This document shows, piece by piece, positions 17,060-25,712 of a DNA stretch of 64,000 nucleotides. The stretch lies in NCBI GenBank assembly GCA_026874595.1, contig CM049308.1, forward strand, positions 47,003,327 through 47,067,326. The letters run 5' to 3'. Numbering within the stretch: position 1 is the first letter of the stretch; each line of letters opens with the position of its first letter. The position numbers and the translations under genes were made by a program. Origin of the DNA: Sipunculus nudus (lineage: Eukaryota; Annelida; Sipuncula; Golfingiida; Sipunculidae). The notes under the pieces are model-generated. The model ran no database searches and was not told the origin of the DNA. It saw only the letters and a list, made by a program, of their open reading frames with translations.

Positions 17060-18631
17060 ATGGAAGAGAGCGGCAACGAAACACAATCTGATCACATTTC
17101 CATCTCCAGCATTGATCCCGACGACCAGTGCGACAGACCCCCCAACCCCCAGTCCACCTTATTGGAAGACGATTTTGCTAGGTGCGGTAATGACATGGAG
17201 CCAATCACAGTTAAATTTGAGGAAAACAAAGACCAGAACACGCAAGTAGACAACGGAGCAGAAGAAGAAGAAGAAGATACAGAAATAACCATCCATGAAG
17301 CCCAAAGGAAATATAACATGGAGAAAGTGGCCCAGTGGATGGAATCTAGTCAAGTGGCACCAAGCCCACTAGATACCTTGTTTAACTGCTACATGAAAAA
17401 GACAGTTCCTGTCACTGAAGAAATGTGCAAAAAAGAAGCCGAACCTGTAAACTACCCCTGTGAAGACACGGGAGGTACTACTACTACTACTACTCCTTCC
17501 TCCACCTCCTTGTCCTCCTCCTCTTCCGATGAAGACGACTATGACAAAGGTCATTTTATGTCAGGCATGTGGGAAGATGTCTTGTTCAAAGAACACAAAA
17601 GAAAAATGTCCAATGCACTCGACAAACTGTATGAGAGAGGTCATGACATTGTGGCAGATTCCAAGAAAAGACCCAAAGATGTACCTCGTGGATCCTGGAA
17701 CCCACCACGAATAACGCCATTTGTTTACCTGCTTGAAGAGTACCTAGACCCTATCCACAACGCCTGTAACCACGGCCTCAGGATTCCAAACACACAGTAC
17801 CGCTTGAACCTCATGTGCCACACCCTTCTCCTCCTGAACCAGAAGAAATTTCCAGAAACTGTCATGGTAACCACAGACAAAAGAAAAAAGAGAACAAGAG
17901 GTTACCGTTATTTTACAGGATCACAGGAATATCCCTATTGGAAAGCCAGAATGGAAGTGGCTCTCTTTGTAACGGATGAATTCATCCTGGTCCGTCAAGA
18001 CGAAATAAAACTGGACCTGGGAACTGGAAATGTGACAGGCCTCCTTGTCCCCAAAACACGTTACTTCCTGGCCCAAAAATGGAGAGAAGAAAGGCCGACA
18101 GAACATGGCGTGGTCAAAGAAGTAAATGAAGATGTGTGGAAGGGAGTCGGTCTAGACAAAATAGTCGCCAAAGGAATGTTGTGTCCTAGAGCACTGGAAA
18201 TGATGGCGCTAGCCGCCAACAACAAACGCTCAAACCAAAACGCCTACATCGATAGCTCTGGTTTCATGGCTGTAAAACGGGGAAATGACACCAGTGCAGA
18301 TGTGTGTGTAAGAGTGTGGGATGTGATAGGTGAAAACGGTGAACGTTTCTCTTGGTGTTACGATCCAGATTATCAAATGATCATGTACACCCACTCAAAA
18401 TTTGACGGTAGCATAGGAATTGTGGTGCGCCTCCAAGAGAAATACTTCACCCTCAACAACATGGTGGAACTCATTAAAGCCATCTCTATTCCAGGCATGA
18501 ACCATGAAATCGAACAAGCTGTCAACATTATGCTCCCATCCAAGTACAATGGCGCCTGTGGAACGTGCAAAAGATTGTACATTAAACAGAAGGATAATGA
18601 GAAGGTGTGCAACCACAGTGATGAGGAATGA
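17060..18631 (+). CDS. 523-aa acidic protein with C-terminal Cys/His tail, probable early gene
   Basis: Opens the plus-strand arm behind its own TATA box. Residues 1-175 are acidic and disordered, with EEEEED, a Thr run and a Ser run followed by DEDD. Residues about 185-510 look globular, with alternating strands and helices; a basic patch (KRKKRTRGYRYF) lies near 280. The end has CGTC and then CNH, a possible zinc site. I do not recognise it. Position and layout (acidic N-terminus, globular C-terminal domain, divergent from the polymerase) fit a single-strand DNA-binding or early regulatory protein, but I see no diagnostic motif. The frame is intact. AATAAA occurs about 300 bp downstream (18931). 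Confidence 0.75.
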   Translation: MEESGNETQSDHISISSIDPDDQCDRPPNPQSTLLEDDFARCGNDMEPITVKFEENKDQNTQVDNGAEEEEEDTEITIHEAQRKYNMEKVAQWMESSQVAPSPLDTLFNCYMKKTVPVTEEMCKKEAEPVNYPCEDTGGTTTTTTPSSTSLSSSSSDEDDYDKGHFMSGMWEDVLFKEHKRKMSNALDKLYERGHDIVADSKKRPKDVPRGSWNPPRITPFVYLLEEYLDPIHNACNHGLRIPNTQYRLNLMCHTLLLLNQKKFPETVMVTTDKRKKRTRGYRYFTGSQEYPYWKARMEVALFVTDEFILVRQDEIKLDLGTGNVTGLLVPKTRYFLAQKWREERPTEHGVVKEVNEDVWKGVGLDKIVAKGMLCPRALEMMALAANNKRSNQNAYIDSSGFMAVKRGNDTSADVCVRVWDVIGENGERFSWCYDPDYQMIMYTHSKFDGSIGIVVRLQEKYFTLNNMVELIKAISIPGMNHEIEQAVNIMLPSKYNGACGTCKRLYIKQKDNEKVCNHSDEE

Positions 18632-18834
18632 CTGAAAGCGGTGGCGGGTGGGCTACTGACCACTATCGCCCTAATAACTACCACCCGAATTGCGGTGAAG
18701 GGAACATTAAAACTGCTAAGTTTTATCAAGGAAAACATGTAAAAATATATTTGTAATGTTCAGATCAGCTTATAAGGTGTTTTTAAAAGTTAAAATATTA
18801 TATATTTTACTAGTTTAAGGTAATGTTCCCGTTT
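18632..18834. other. AT-rich gap after the 523-aa gene
   Basis: No gene. Contains AT-rich runs and the first copy of an AAGGTGTTTTT string repeated at about 18866. Confidence 0.4.
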
Positions 18835-18936
18835 GTTTCCGGTTGCGCATGCGCAGTTTTGTATTAAGGTGTTTTTCCAGTTATTTTCCGTTTGCGCATG
18901 CGCAGTATAATTTTCCCATTGGTCTTCCGGAATAAA
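18835..18936 (+). promoter_or_regulatory. TATA-less promoter-like cluster: two NRF1-type sites, ETS-type and CCAAT motifs
   Basis: TGCGCATGCGCA occurs perfectly at 18844-18855 and 18893-18904, each preceded by a TTCCG string; this 12-mer matches the palindromic NRF1 consensus. CCATTGG (reverse CCAAT box) and CTTCCGG (ETS-type) follow at about 18916-18930. The block lies 240-340 bp before the start codons at 19172/19179 and is inferred to be their promoter. Confidence 0.5.
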
Positions 18937-19171
18937 GTTCATTTCACACACGACCGTTCTCATTGTATTCAGTAAGGGGTGTGCAGGGTTGAATGCTGTG
19001 AGCTGATTGGTTGCTTGTGTTTGAATCATGGTCCCGCACAACACTTGTCTACCCCTGCCCTACAATGGTTTTGTCACAACCCACACAGCTATATCTACCC
19101 GGCTCATGCCACACTCGCCACTTCACGCCATTAGATTTTGCTCGTTTGCCGAAATACACGCCTGTCAAAAG

Positions 19172-20227
19172 ATGGATAATGGGGCTCAAGACTCTGCTGG
19201 CTTGCTGGAAGTTGAAGAAAGACAAGAGAATGAAAAAGAGCAATCAACGGGTAGACACATTACCGAGAACACAATTCAGTCAACCTATTTCGTCGCAAGA
19301 AATAGACAACACCATGAAAGAACTGGTGCAAGAAGAGAGCTGCTGTACCCACACGAAGGCAGCAATACTCCTACCATCAACGATACAACCCGGTGGCGGG
19401 GCAACGACAGCCAAGAATGCCGTGACAGAAGTCCACACAGGTCAGCAGATCCATGCACCCCAAGCCAAGCCATTCAAGTGGTATGCTCCTGCCCTGGTGC
19501 ACCAAGAAAACCAAGAAGAAGCAACACACGTAGCTGCACCACCACGACCACCGTCACCATCAGCAGTACCTCGGGTGAGTCTCCATCAGCCACTGGTCAA
19601 AACCTCGCCTCCGCCTTACTCCCCAATACCCCCACCACCATTCGATCCCGCTCCCCTTCCCCACCAGTACCTGTCGTGTTTTACGATCCCCCAGCCTCCC
19701 CTTCCAGCAATAGCCCCACCACTAGAAACATTAGACCAGTTGGAGTTGTTGAGCCCATGCGGCGAACAACTCCACAAAGAGCATTCTCCCCTTTCACTCC
19801 TCCAGGAACCCCGCCCCAAAACACCCAGCAGTTTAATCACCAGTGGCTGTCGGGATATACCTGGGGAACTGATGGAACTCTCGGCCAGGCTGACCTGGAG
19901 TACGAAAGACTGGCGCATGAAATCTACAGTGGTGGACCGGCAAACGTACCTGAAAATCCGCCGGTCGGCTTACAGAATGCTGGAACAAGTGATATCGCCA
20001 GTGGACAGAATGATTTTGATCAAAGCGTTGGCAGCACTTTTGCAGATGCTGGAAACGAAAACCTAGAGGACGAGATACAAACTGAAGGGTTTGAGAACGT
20101 TTCCAGCACCCCGTTACGTGCAGCATCCCTCGTGCTGGATTTGCTTCAAAATGCCGAACATGTGCAGGTTTCCATGTACCATTTAGAAGATCGCCACAGA
20201 ATACGAGTAGACTTTAACTTTTCTTAG
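19172..20227 (+). CDS. 351-aa Ser/Thr/Pro-rich protein, frame A of an overprinted pair
   Basis: From ATG 19172 (MDNGAQDS, context AAGATGG) to TAG 20227; the frame is also open upstream to 19028. The N-terminus is acidic and Gln/Glu-rich, the middle is Thr/Ser/Pro-rich, and the C-terminus has acidic and Leu-containing helix-like segments (LVLDLLQNAEHV). Not recognised. Frame B (19179-20066) is open over the same bases. This frame extends 161 nt past the end of frame B, which argues slightly for it as the ancestral one. The location at the right end of the element, where adintoviruses and adenoviruses keep host-interaction genes, suggests an accessory role; that is inference. Confidence 0.55.
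   Translation: MDNGAQDSAGLLEVEERQENEKEQSTGRHITENTIQSTYFVARNRQHHERTGARRELLYPHEGSNTPTINDTTRWRGNDSQECRDRSPHRSADPCTPSQAIQVVCSCPGAPRKPRRSNTRSCTTTTTVTISSTSGESPSATGQNLASALLPNTPTTIRSRSPSPPVPVVFYDPPASPSSNSPTTRNIRPVGVVEPMRRTTPQRAFSPFTPPGTPPQNTQQFNHQWLSGYTWGTDGTLGQADLEYERLAHEIYSGGPANVPENPPVGLQNAGTSDIASGQNDFDQSVGSTFADAGNENLEDEIQTEGFENVSSTPLRAASLVLDLLQNAEHVQVSMYHLEDRHRIRVDFNFS
19179..20066 (+). CDS. 295-aa Pro-rich protein with PPPY motif, frame B of an overprinted pair
   Basis: Starts at ATG 19179 (MGLKTLL), seven bases after the frame A start and in another frame; context AATAATGG is adequate, so leaky scanning could produce both. The N-terminus is basic, then a Pro-rich centre with SPPPYSPIPPPPF (PPPY at 19608-19619, a WW-domain ligand or late-domain type motif), then a C-terminal segment of two helix-like parts ending LIKALAALLQMLETKT. 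Not recognised. A long accidental ORF is possible because C-rich sequence avoids stops, so this is less certain than frame A. Confidence 0.4.
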   Translation: MGLKTLLACWKLKKDKRMKKSNQRVDTLPRTQFSQPISSQEIDNTMKELVQEESCCTHTKAAILLPSTIQPGGGATTAKNAVTEVHTGQQIHAPQAKPFKWYAPALVHQENQEEATHVAAPPRPPSPSAVPRVSLHQPLVKTSPPPYSPIPPPPFDPAPLPHQYLSCFTIPQPPLPAIAPPLETLDQLELLSPCGEQLHKEHSPLSLLQEPRPKTPSSLITSGCRDIPGELMELSARLTWSTKDWRMKSTVVDRQTYLKIRRSAYRMLEQVISPVDRMILIKALAALLQMLETKT

Positions 20228-21090
20228 TTTTTAAATATGTGTATACTGTGCCAGTGGACGTTATTTAAGCTTTTAAAAAATCAGTATTAAGAAGCCCCTG
20301 CGTATTGAGGGGAGCCCAAGGACATTTATTTTTTATAACATTTTTAGTTAGAACAAAAAGAAGAACACAACATTTCCCGCAAACTTAACATATTACATTA
20401 CAGTACAAAAAGAAGAACACTCGTCGCAAAACAGACACAAATAACATAATTCAGAGCAGGGCACTTTCAGTTAGTAATTAAAATAATTTAAACCTTTTTT
20501 CAAATCTTTTGGTTGTCTTCCTACGTGAATGGGGGAGTGAAAGAAAATGTTGGTTTGCTGTGTGAAAAAAAAGTGAAACTGTGTAAGAATGCAAATGTAA
20601 AAATATGTCAGAAGCAAGAATGCTTAGAAAAAAATTACCCCTTAAACATTTAGGATCTGAAAATACAACCCTTAAAGTTTAAAAAATGTGGAAATTAAAT
20701 ACAAAAAGTTTCCTTCAAAATTTCATAAATAGAAAAAATTAAACTCAAAAGCTTAAAAAGTGAAAAAATAAAATGTAAACAGTTAAAAAACTAACCTCAA
20801 AACTCGCAATAATGGCATTATAAAGTAAAAAAACGTAAAAAATAAATACTAAAGTTGCATTTTTACCACAATTTTAGCAAAAAACGTTATAAAAAAAGAA
20901 AAATAATGAAAAACATACAATAGAAAAACGCAAAAACGCGAATATAATATGAAAAACTTTTAAAAAAGTATCCTAAAAAACACATATATGTGAAAATAAA
21001 ACGCTCAAATTCCAAAAACATCATTTCAAATGCAAAAATCAATAGTTAAATCAAACATTATAAAATAATTTAAAAACCAAATGATCCGAC
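20228..21090. other. A-rich non-coding stretch at the presumed right end of the element
   Basis: No gene. Has a short stem (GCCCCT/AGGGG) at about 20292-20310, two copies of ACAAAAAGAAGAACAC (about 20355 and 20405), then 600 bp of A-rich sequence. GC content falls sharply here compared with the coding arm. Confidence 0.5.
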
Positions 21091-21284
21091 CACTCATTAA
21101 TAATTTTCCATCACGCCGCCAGGGGGCGACACGCTGCCTTAATTAAAACCAACCGGTCAATTAACACTTTCATTAATGCTTTCTCATCATACCACCAGGG
21201 GGCGACACCCGGCATTAATCAAAACCAACCCGTCATTAACACTTTCATTAATAATTTATCGTCCCGCCGCCAGAGGACGCTCAC
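21091..21284 (+). repeat. Three tandem 75-bp repeats, each with a CTCF-like core
   Basis: CCGCCAGGGGGCGACAC at 21116-21132, CCACCAGGGGGCGACAC at 21192-21208 and CCGCCAGAGGACGC at 21267-21280, spaced 76 and 75 bp, each within a shared CATTAATAATTT...AACCAACC context. The core CCACCAGGGGGCG matches the known CTCF motif centre. Confidence 0.75.
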
Positions 21285-21289
21285 TCTCG

Positions 21290-21466
21290 TGACGTCACAC
21301 CAGCTCATTAATATGCATGAGAAGCCCACCCTATTGACCAATCAGAAGCCAGGATTCAAAATGGGCCAAACTCCCCACCAATCAAAATAGGGCTAAAAAT
21401 GGGCCAAATTTTCCCAAAAAATGGGCCAAATAGTTACATACACTACTTATATATATATATATATAT
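21290..21466 (+). promoter_or_regulatory. CRE, two CCAAT boxes, ATGGGCCAAA triplet and TA run
   Basis: TGACGTCA (21290-21297) is a perfect cAMP-response element; CCAAT at 21338-21342 and 21378-21382; ATGGGCCAAA occurs three times (about 21360, 21396, 21421); a (TA) run covers 21448-21466. Looks like a promoter or enhancer, but no gene follows it on the plus strand. It may belong to the terminal region of the viral element. Confidence 0.4.
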
Positions 21467-21576
21467 TGATTATACAAAAATTAGTTGGCATGTTGTGTAG
21501 TCTGTGAATCAGATCAGATTATGTCGAACGTACGAGATAATATGTCGTACGTTGGAGATGAATAATTTATTTTTAT

Positions 21577-21720
21577 TTTACCAGGTGGCAGCAATACGCT
21601 TCTGTACATAAGTAATTTATATGTTAAAATCTGAAATTTAAAAATAAAAGCTAACAAATTAGGCTAGTTATTGTAGTTTTCAGAGGCTCTATTGTATTCA
21701 TTTGCATCTCCAGGCCGCCC
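21577..21720 (+). repeat. Fragment of the 45.7-47.6 kb dispersed repeat
   Basis: The string around 21630-21700 (ATCTGAAATTT, AAAATAAAAGCT, GAGGCTCTA, TCATTTGC) matches 46350-46440 in order. Marks host-type repeat DNA, hence an outer limit for the viral element. Confidence 0.55.
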
Positions 21721-21787
21721 AGTGCTGGTCACTACAGCCCTGCCTGGGTAACCTTATAAGTGATACAACAACTGTTTAGCACCCCCA

Positions 21788-24700
21788 TTAGTCACAGTCG
21801 TTAACTGGTTTAGAGACCATGCAAGGAACAGCTGTCACCTTACCTCCCCCAAAATCGTTCCCCAATAACAAGGAAACTCCTTTCACAGACAAACTGGGTA
21901 TAATACCCACTCTACCAGGTACCGACACCAGCTCTGACTCCGACACATTCTTGTGCAGAGGTACGTGTAGAATAGAACCCTCAATGCCCTGAGTCAATAC
22001 TATTTCTCCGGTAGCCGCCTCGTCCGAAAAAGGCAACTCACTTTTTAGCTCAGCTGACTGTAAGTCATCTGAGCTATATAGCGATCACTCTTTGTCCGTC
22101 GTCCGTCCAGCCGTTCGTCCGTTGACAAGGCATAAATCGAAACCACCGGACCTGGAATCTTCTAACTTTACATCCAGAGAGGTCCATGAAAAATCTCCTT
22201 GGAAACCTGGAATTAGGTCTCTGTCACTCATATTCTTCAAGCTATGGGGCTCAAAAGTAACCCCCCCCCGAATAATGAAAAATTTGATACAAAAGCTCAA
22301 ATATCTAAACAAATAATGCATTGATCACCATGATTCTTTGCATGGATATTAATCATGGAGTGTTTCATCAGTTTATGCAGACTGGTGGCGCCACCTGTAT
22401 TTTTTTATTTTTCACGATTTTTTTTCTCTATTTTCGATATTAAAAGATGCCGTAATCTGTTAACAGGGCACAAATCTTAAACGCTGGACCTTGAATCTTC
22501 TAACTTTACTTCCAGATAGGTCCATGAAATGTCTCCTTGAAAACCTAGAATCAGGTCTCTGTTACTCATATCCTTCAAGCTATGGGACTCCAAAGTACCC
22601 CCCCCCCCCAGAATATTAAAAATTTGATATAAAAGCTCCAATATCTGAACAACTAATGCATTGATCACCATAATTCTTTGCATGGTTATTGATCATGGAA
22701 AGTTTCATCAGTTTCTGCAGACTAGTGGGACCACCTGTATTTTTTTCGATTTTTTTTACAATTTTTTTCTCTATTTTTGAGACCTCAAAAGATGCTGTCA
22801 TCTGTTTACAGGGCACAAATCGTAACCGCTTTACCTGGAATCTTCTCACTTTACATCCAGGCAGGTCCATGAAAAGTCTTCATGGAAACCTGGAATTTGG
22901 TCTCTGTTGCCCATATTCTTCCAGTAATAGGGCTCCAAAGTACCCCCGGAATAATAAATAAATTTGATACAAAAGCTCCAATATCTGAACAACTAAAGCA
23001 TTGATCACCATGATTCTTTGCATAGATATTGATCATGGACTGTTTCATCAGTTTCTGCAGACTGGTGGTGCAACCTGTATTTTTTTCGATTTTTTTTAAC
23101 ATTTTTTTTTTCTTTATTTTGAGACCTAAAAAGATGTCGTCATCTGTTAACAGGGCACAAATCATAACCGCTGGACCTGGAATCTTCTAACTTGACATCC
23201 AGAGAGGTCCATGAAAAGTCTCCTTGAAAACCTAGAATTAGGTCTCTTTTACCCATATTCTTCAAGCTATGGGGCTCCGAAGTACCCCCAAGAATCATGA
23301 AAAATTTGATACAAAAGCTCAAGTATCTGAACAACTAATGCATTGATCACCATGATTCTTTGCATGGATTTTGATCATAGGCTGTTACATCAGTTTTTGC
23401 CGACTAGTGGCGCCACCTGTACTTTTCGATTTTTTAACATTTTTTTTTTCTCTATTTTTGAGACCTCAAAAGATGCTGTCATCTGTTTACAGGGCACAAA
23501 TCGTAACCGCTTTACCTGGAATCTTCCCACTTTACATCCAGAGAGGTACATGAAAAGTCTTCATGGAAACCTGGAATTTGGTCTCTGTTGCCCATATTCT
23601 TCCTGTAATAGGGCTCCAAAGTACCCCCAAGAATCATGAAAAATTTGATACAAAAGCTCAAGTATCTGAACAACTAATGCATTGATCACCATGATTTTTT
23701 GCATGGATTTTGATCATAGGCTGTTACATCAGTTTTTGCCGACTGGTGGCGCCACCTGTATTTTTTATTTATTTATTTATTTTTTTTTACAATTTTTCTC
23801 TATTTTTGAAACCTTAAAAGATGCCGTCATCTGATAATAGGGCACAAATCGTAATGACTAGACCTAGAATCTTCCTCTTGACATGCTGGGAGGCCCATGA
23901 AAAGTCTCCTTGGAATCCTGAAATTAGGTCTCTGTCACCCATATTGTTCGAGCTATGAGGCGCAGAAGTACCCCCCCCCCCAGAATAATTGAAAAATTGA
24001 TAATAAAGTAGGGCACAAATCATAACCATGGGGCCCATAATATTCTAACTAGATATCCTGAGAGTTCCTTAAAAGTTCTCCCCAGAAACCTGAAATTCAA
24101 CATGTCAGTCGGTTGAGCGTCATGACCCACGGGTCACTTGTTTACAACAAAGACTGAGACGCACCAGTATCCCTCAGAATTTTAACTGGCACTGGGTCAA
24201 TACTGTCCCCAACTAAGGACACAGACCTTCTGACACAAAAGGCTCAAACGTTTTATGAATGGCCCTAGCGTTATTATTCTTTCCCACAAGGACAGGATCC
24301 TCTAATCCTACTCTCCCCGACGGAGGTTCACAAAGCAAGCTCTTGTACAAATTCATAAGTGCATTAGGCGACGCATCTTTGAACAATGCTTCTTTACTTT
24401 TTTTTAGTAACAATTGCACATTTAATGCCCCGGTTTTCTACAATGATAGCAGATGGGCCCCTGCCTAATTTTAAGCCTTTCTATTCTTTTTCTCTTTACC
24501 ATAATCTTTTCTAGTTCATGACTGACGCCCCTTTTTGTCACAACTATTTACATTCCTTGGGTTTCATAAAACCCGCTTCTTTAGTTCTGTCAAATTTACC
24601 CTTGTGAGTGAAAGCAAACTCCTCGGTAAATTTAGCCGCTTGTTGTAACGTTGTTACTCCCTTCTCATCTAAATATATCTCAATATCATCTCTAATACAT

Positions 24701-25449
24701 CTCTTCAATTCTTCAACTAATATCAAGTGCTTGACGTTTTAATAATTGGAATTCACTTCTTTTGAGTTACACCATTTCTAAAAAAAAAAAAAAACACTTC
24801 TTTATCATGAGCAATTTCAAAATGTGTGTGACCCCCCCCCCCCCCATGTTTTCTCAAATTTCGAAACCTTTGTCTGTAAGCTTCTGGTACTAACTCGTAC
24901 GCATGAAGGACAGTTGATTTCAGAATTTGAGACAGTGCCGAATATACCTCTTGAGTTTTCCCAATAAGTACGCTTTGTATCAAAATAGGCCACAATTCAT
25001 ATGGCAACTGAAGACTTTCGGCCATTTTTTCAAAATGCTGGAAAATTTATACAACTCTTTTTTTTATTGAACACGGGGACCAATTTCATGTACCTGTTAG
25101 GGTCTAAAACTCGACCCGCTGAAGATTTCTCCTTTTATTCCCCAGAGTTTGTAAATTTCAATTTAAATTCTAAACATTTCTTTAGCTTCTCTTAATTCTA
25201 TTTCTTTCAATTCCAGCTGATATTCTAATTGCTTAGAATCAGCATCCTTAGGGGGTTCAACTGGATATAAATCCAAAGCAGTAGGTTCCAATACATCATT
25301 ATCAACAAAATAGTCGACAATATTTCTTTTCAATTCTGCTTTTCTCGTACTGTCTTTTTTAATTTGCCACATGTTTCTAACAATTCAGCCTTTTTTATTA
25401 GGTCTAAAACCTTTGAAGAAGGGTTCACTATAAATTTGTCAATATCCAT
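21788..25449 (-). mobile_element. Ty3/gypsy retrotransposon remnant (gag and protease), split by a later insertion
   Basis: Minus strand, from the gag start at 25449 leftwards. Gag-like fragments: 25163-25449 (DKFIVNP, then KRNIVDYFVDNDVLEP), 24753-25025 (LYNLWP-type region with AYRQRFRNLRK) and 24544-24726 (Lys/Glu-rich SCAN-like helix). Protease: RDTGASQSLL at 24140-24180, then at 21788-22041 the continuation with ILHVPLHK and LLLGNDFGGGKV. Reverse transcriptase and integrase are missing on the left. Frames are broken throughout, and a Helentron-like element (22042-24143) sits inside the protease. Family assignment rests on the DTG motif plus LLGND-GGKV pattern. Confidence 0.8.
22042..24143 (+). 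mobile_element. Helentron-like (pearl-type) non-autonomous element with about 5.5 tandem 343-bp units
   Basis: Begins TTTTTAGCTCAGCTGACTGTAAG with TCATCTGAGC and a TCCGTC run, ends with a TTGAGCGTCATGACCCACGGG-type motif and CACTTGTTT. Between are units starting at GGGCACAAATC near 22120, 22461, 22809, 23151, 23488, 23834 and 24009 (the last partial). Each unit ends with a GGTGGCGCCACC palindrome and a T-rich run. No target duplication; the split gypsy protease frame resumes on both sides. Known: bivalve pearl elements have central tandem repeats and a tetranucleotide run; the match is by architecture. Confidence 0.7.
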
Positions 25450-25699
25450 TTTGATAAACATTACCCCAACCAACAAATCATATACCTTATGAGCACTATA
25501 CCTTACACAGTGGAATACTAGTCTCTTATTCCACTAAAATCATTGACACAATAATACAACTCTTCCGTATCAAATATTATATTCAACAAAAACTAGAGTG
25601 AACCCGTACACTTTAGTATAGTAAAGAAAATGTCAAATATGACTGACCTGGCCCCATTTCATATCCCTAAAAAAAATGAGCCAGAGAGAAAAATAAAAA

Positions 25700-25709
25700 G
25701 ACGAGCCCC
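25700..25709 (-). other. Possible primer binding site of the gypsy remnant
   Basis: Minus strand GGGGCTCGTC follows a candidate LTR end (ATGCA, 25712-25716). This decamer equals part of the tRNA-Pro-type primer site of gammaretroviruses. The downstream T-run does not match further, so support is thin. Candidate 5' LTR would extend right from 25712; its outer edge is not visible. Confidence 0.25.
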
Positions 25710-25712
25710 TAT

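Larger units (their letters stand above)
1..20300. mobile_element. Maverick/Polinton (adintovirus-like) element, left end outside window
   Basis: Seen: protein-primed family B polymerase, retroviral-type integrase with chromodomain, FtsK/HerA-type packaging ATPase and a double jelly-roll capsid protein lie together with many small basic ORFs. Known: this gene set defines Polintons/adintoviruses, which integrate and can form virions. Coding is dense and GC-richer than the AT-rich DNA to the right, and genes sit in two divergent arms around 17.0 kb. The right end is inferred between 20.23 kb (last ORF) and 21.58 kb (a dispersed host repeat); no terminal inverted repeat can be shown because the left end is missing. 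Several genes carry frameshifts or stops, so this copy is probably not fully functional. Confidence 0.93.

Noticed and set aside
22042..24143. CRISPR-like array
   Set aside because: Units of 343 bp are repeated head to tail without short spacers; this is a transposon tandem array.
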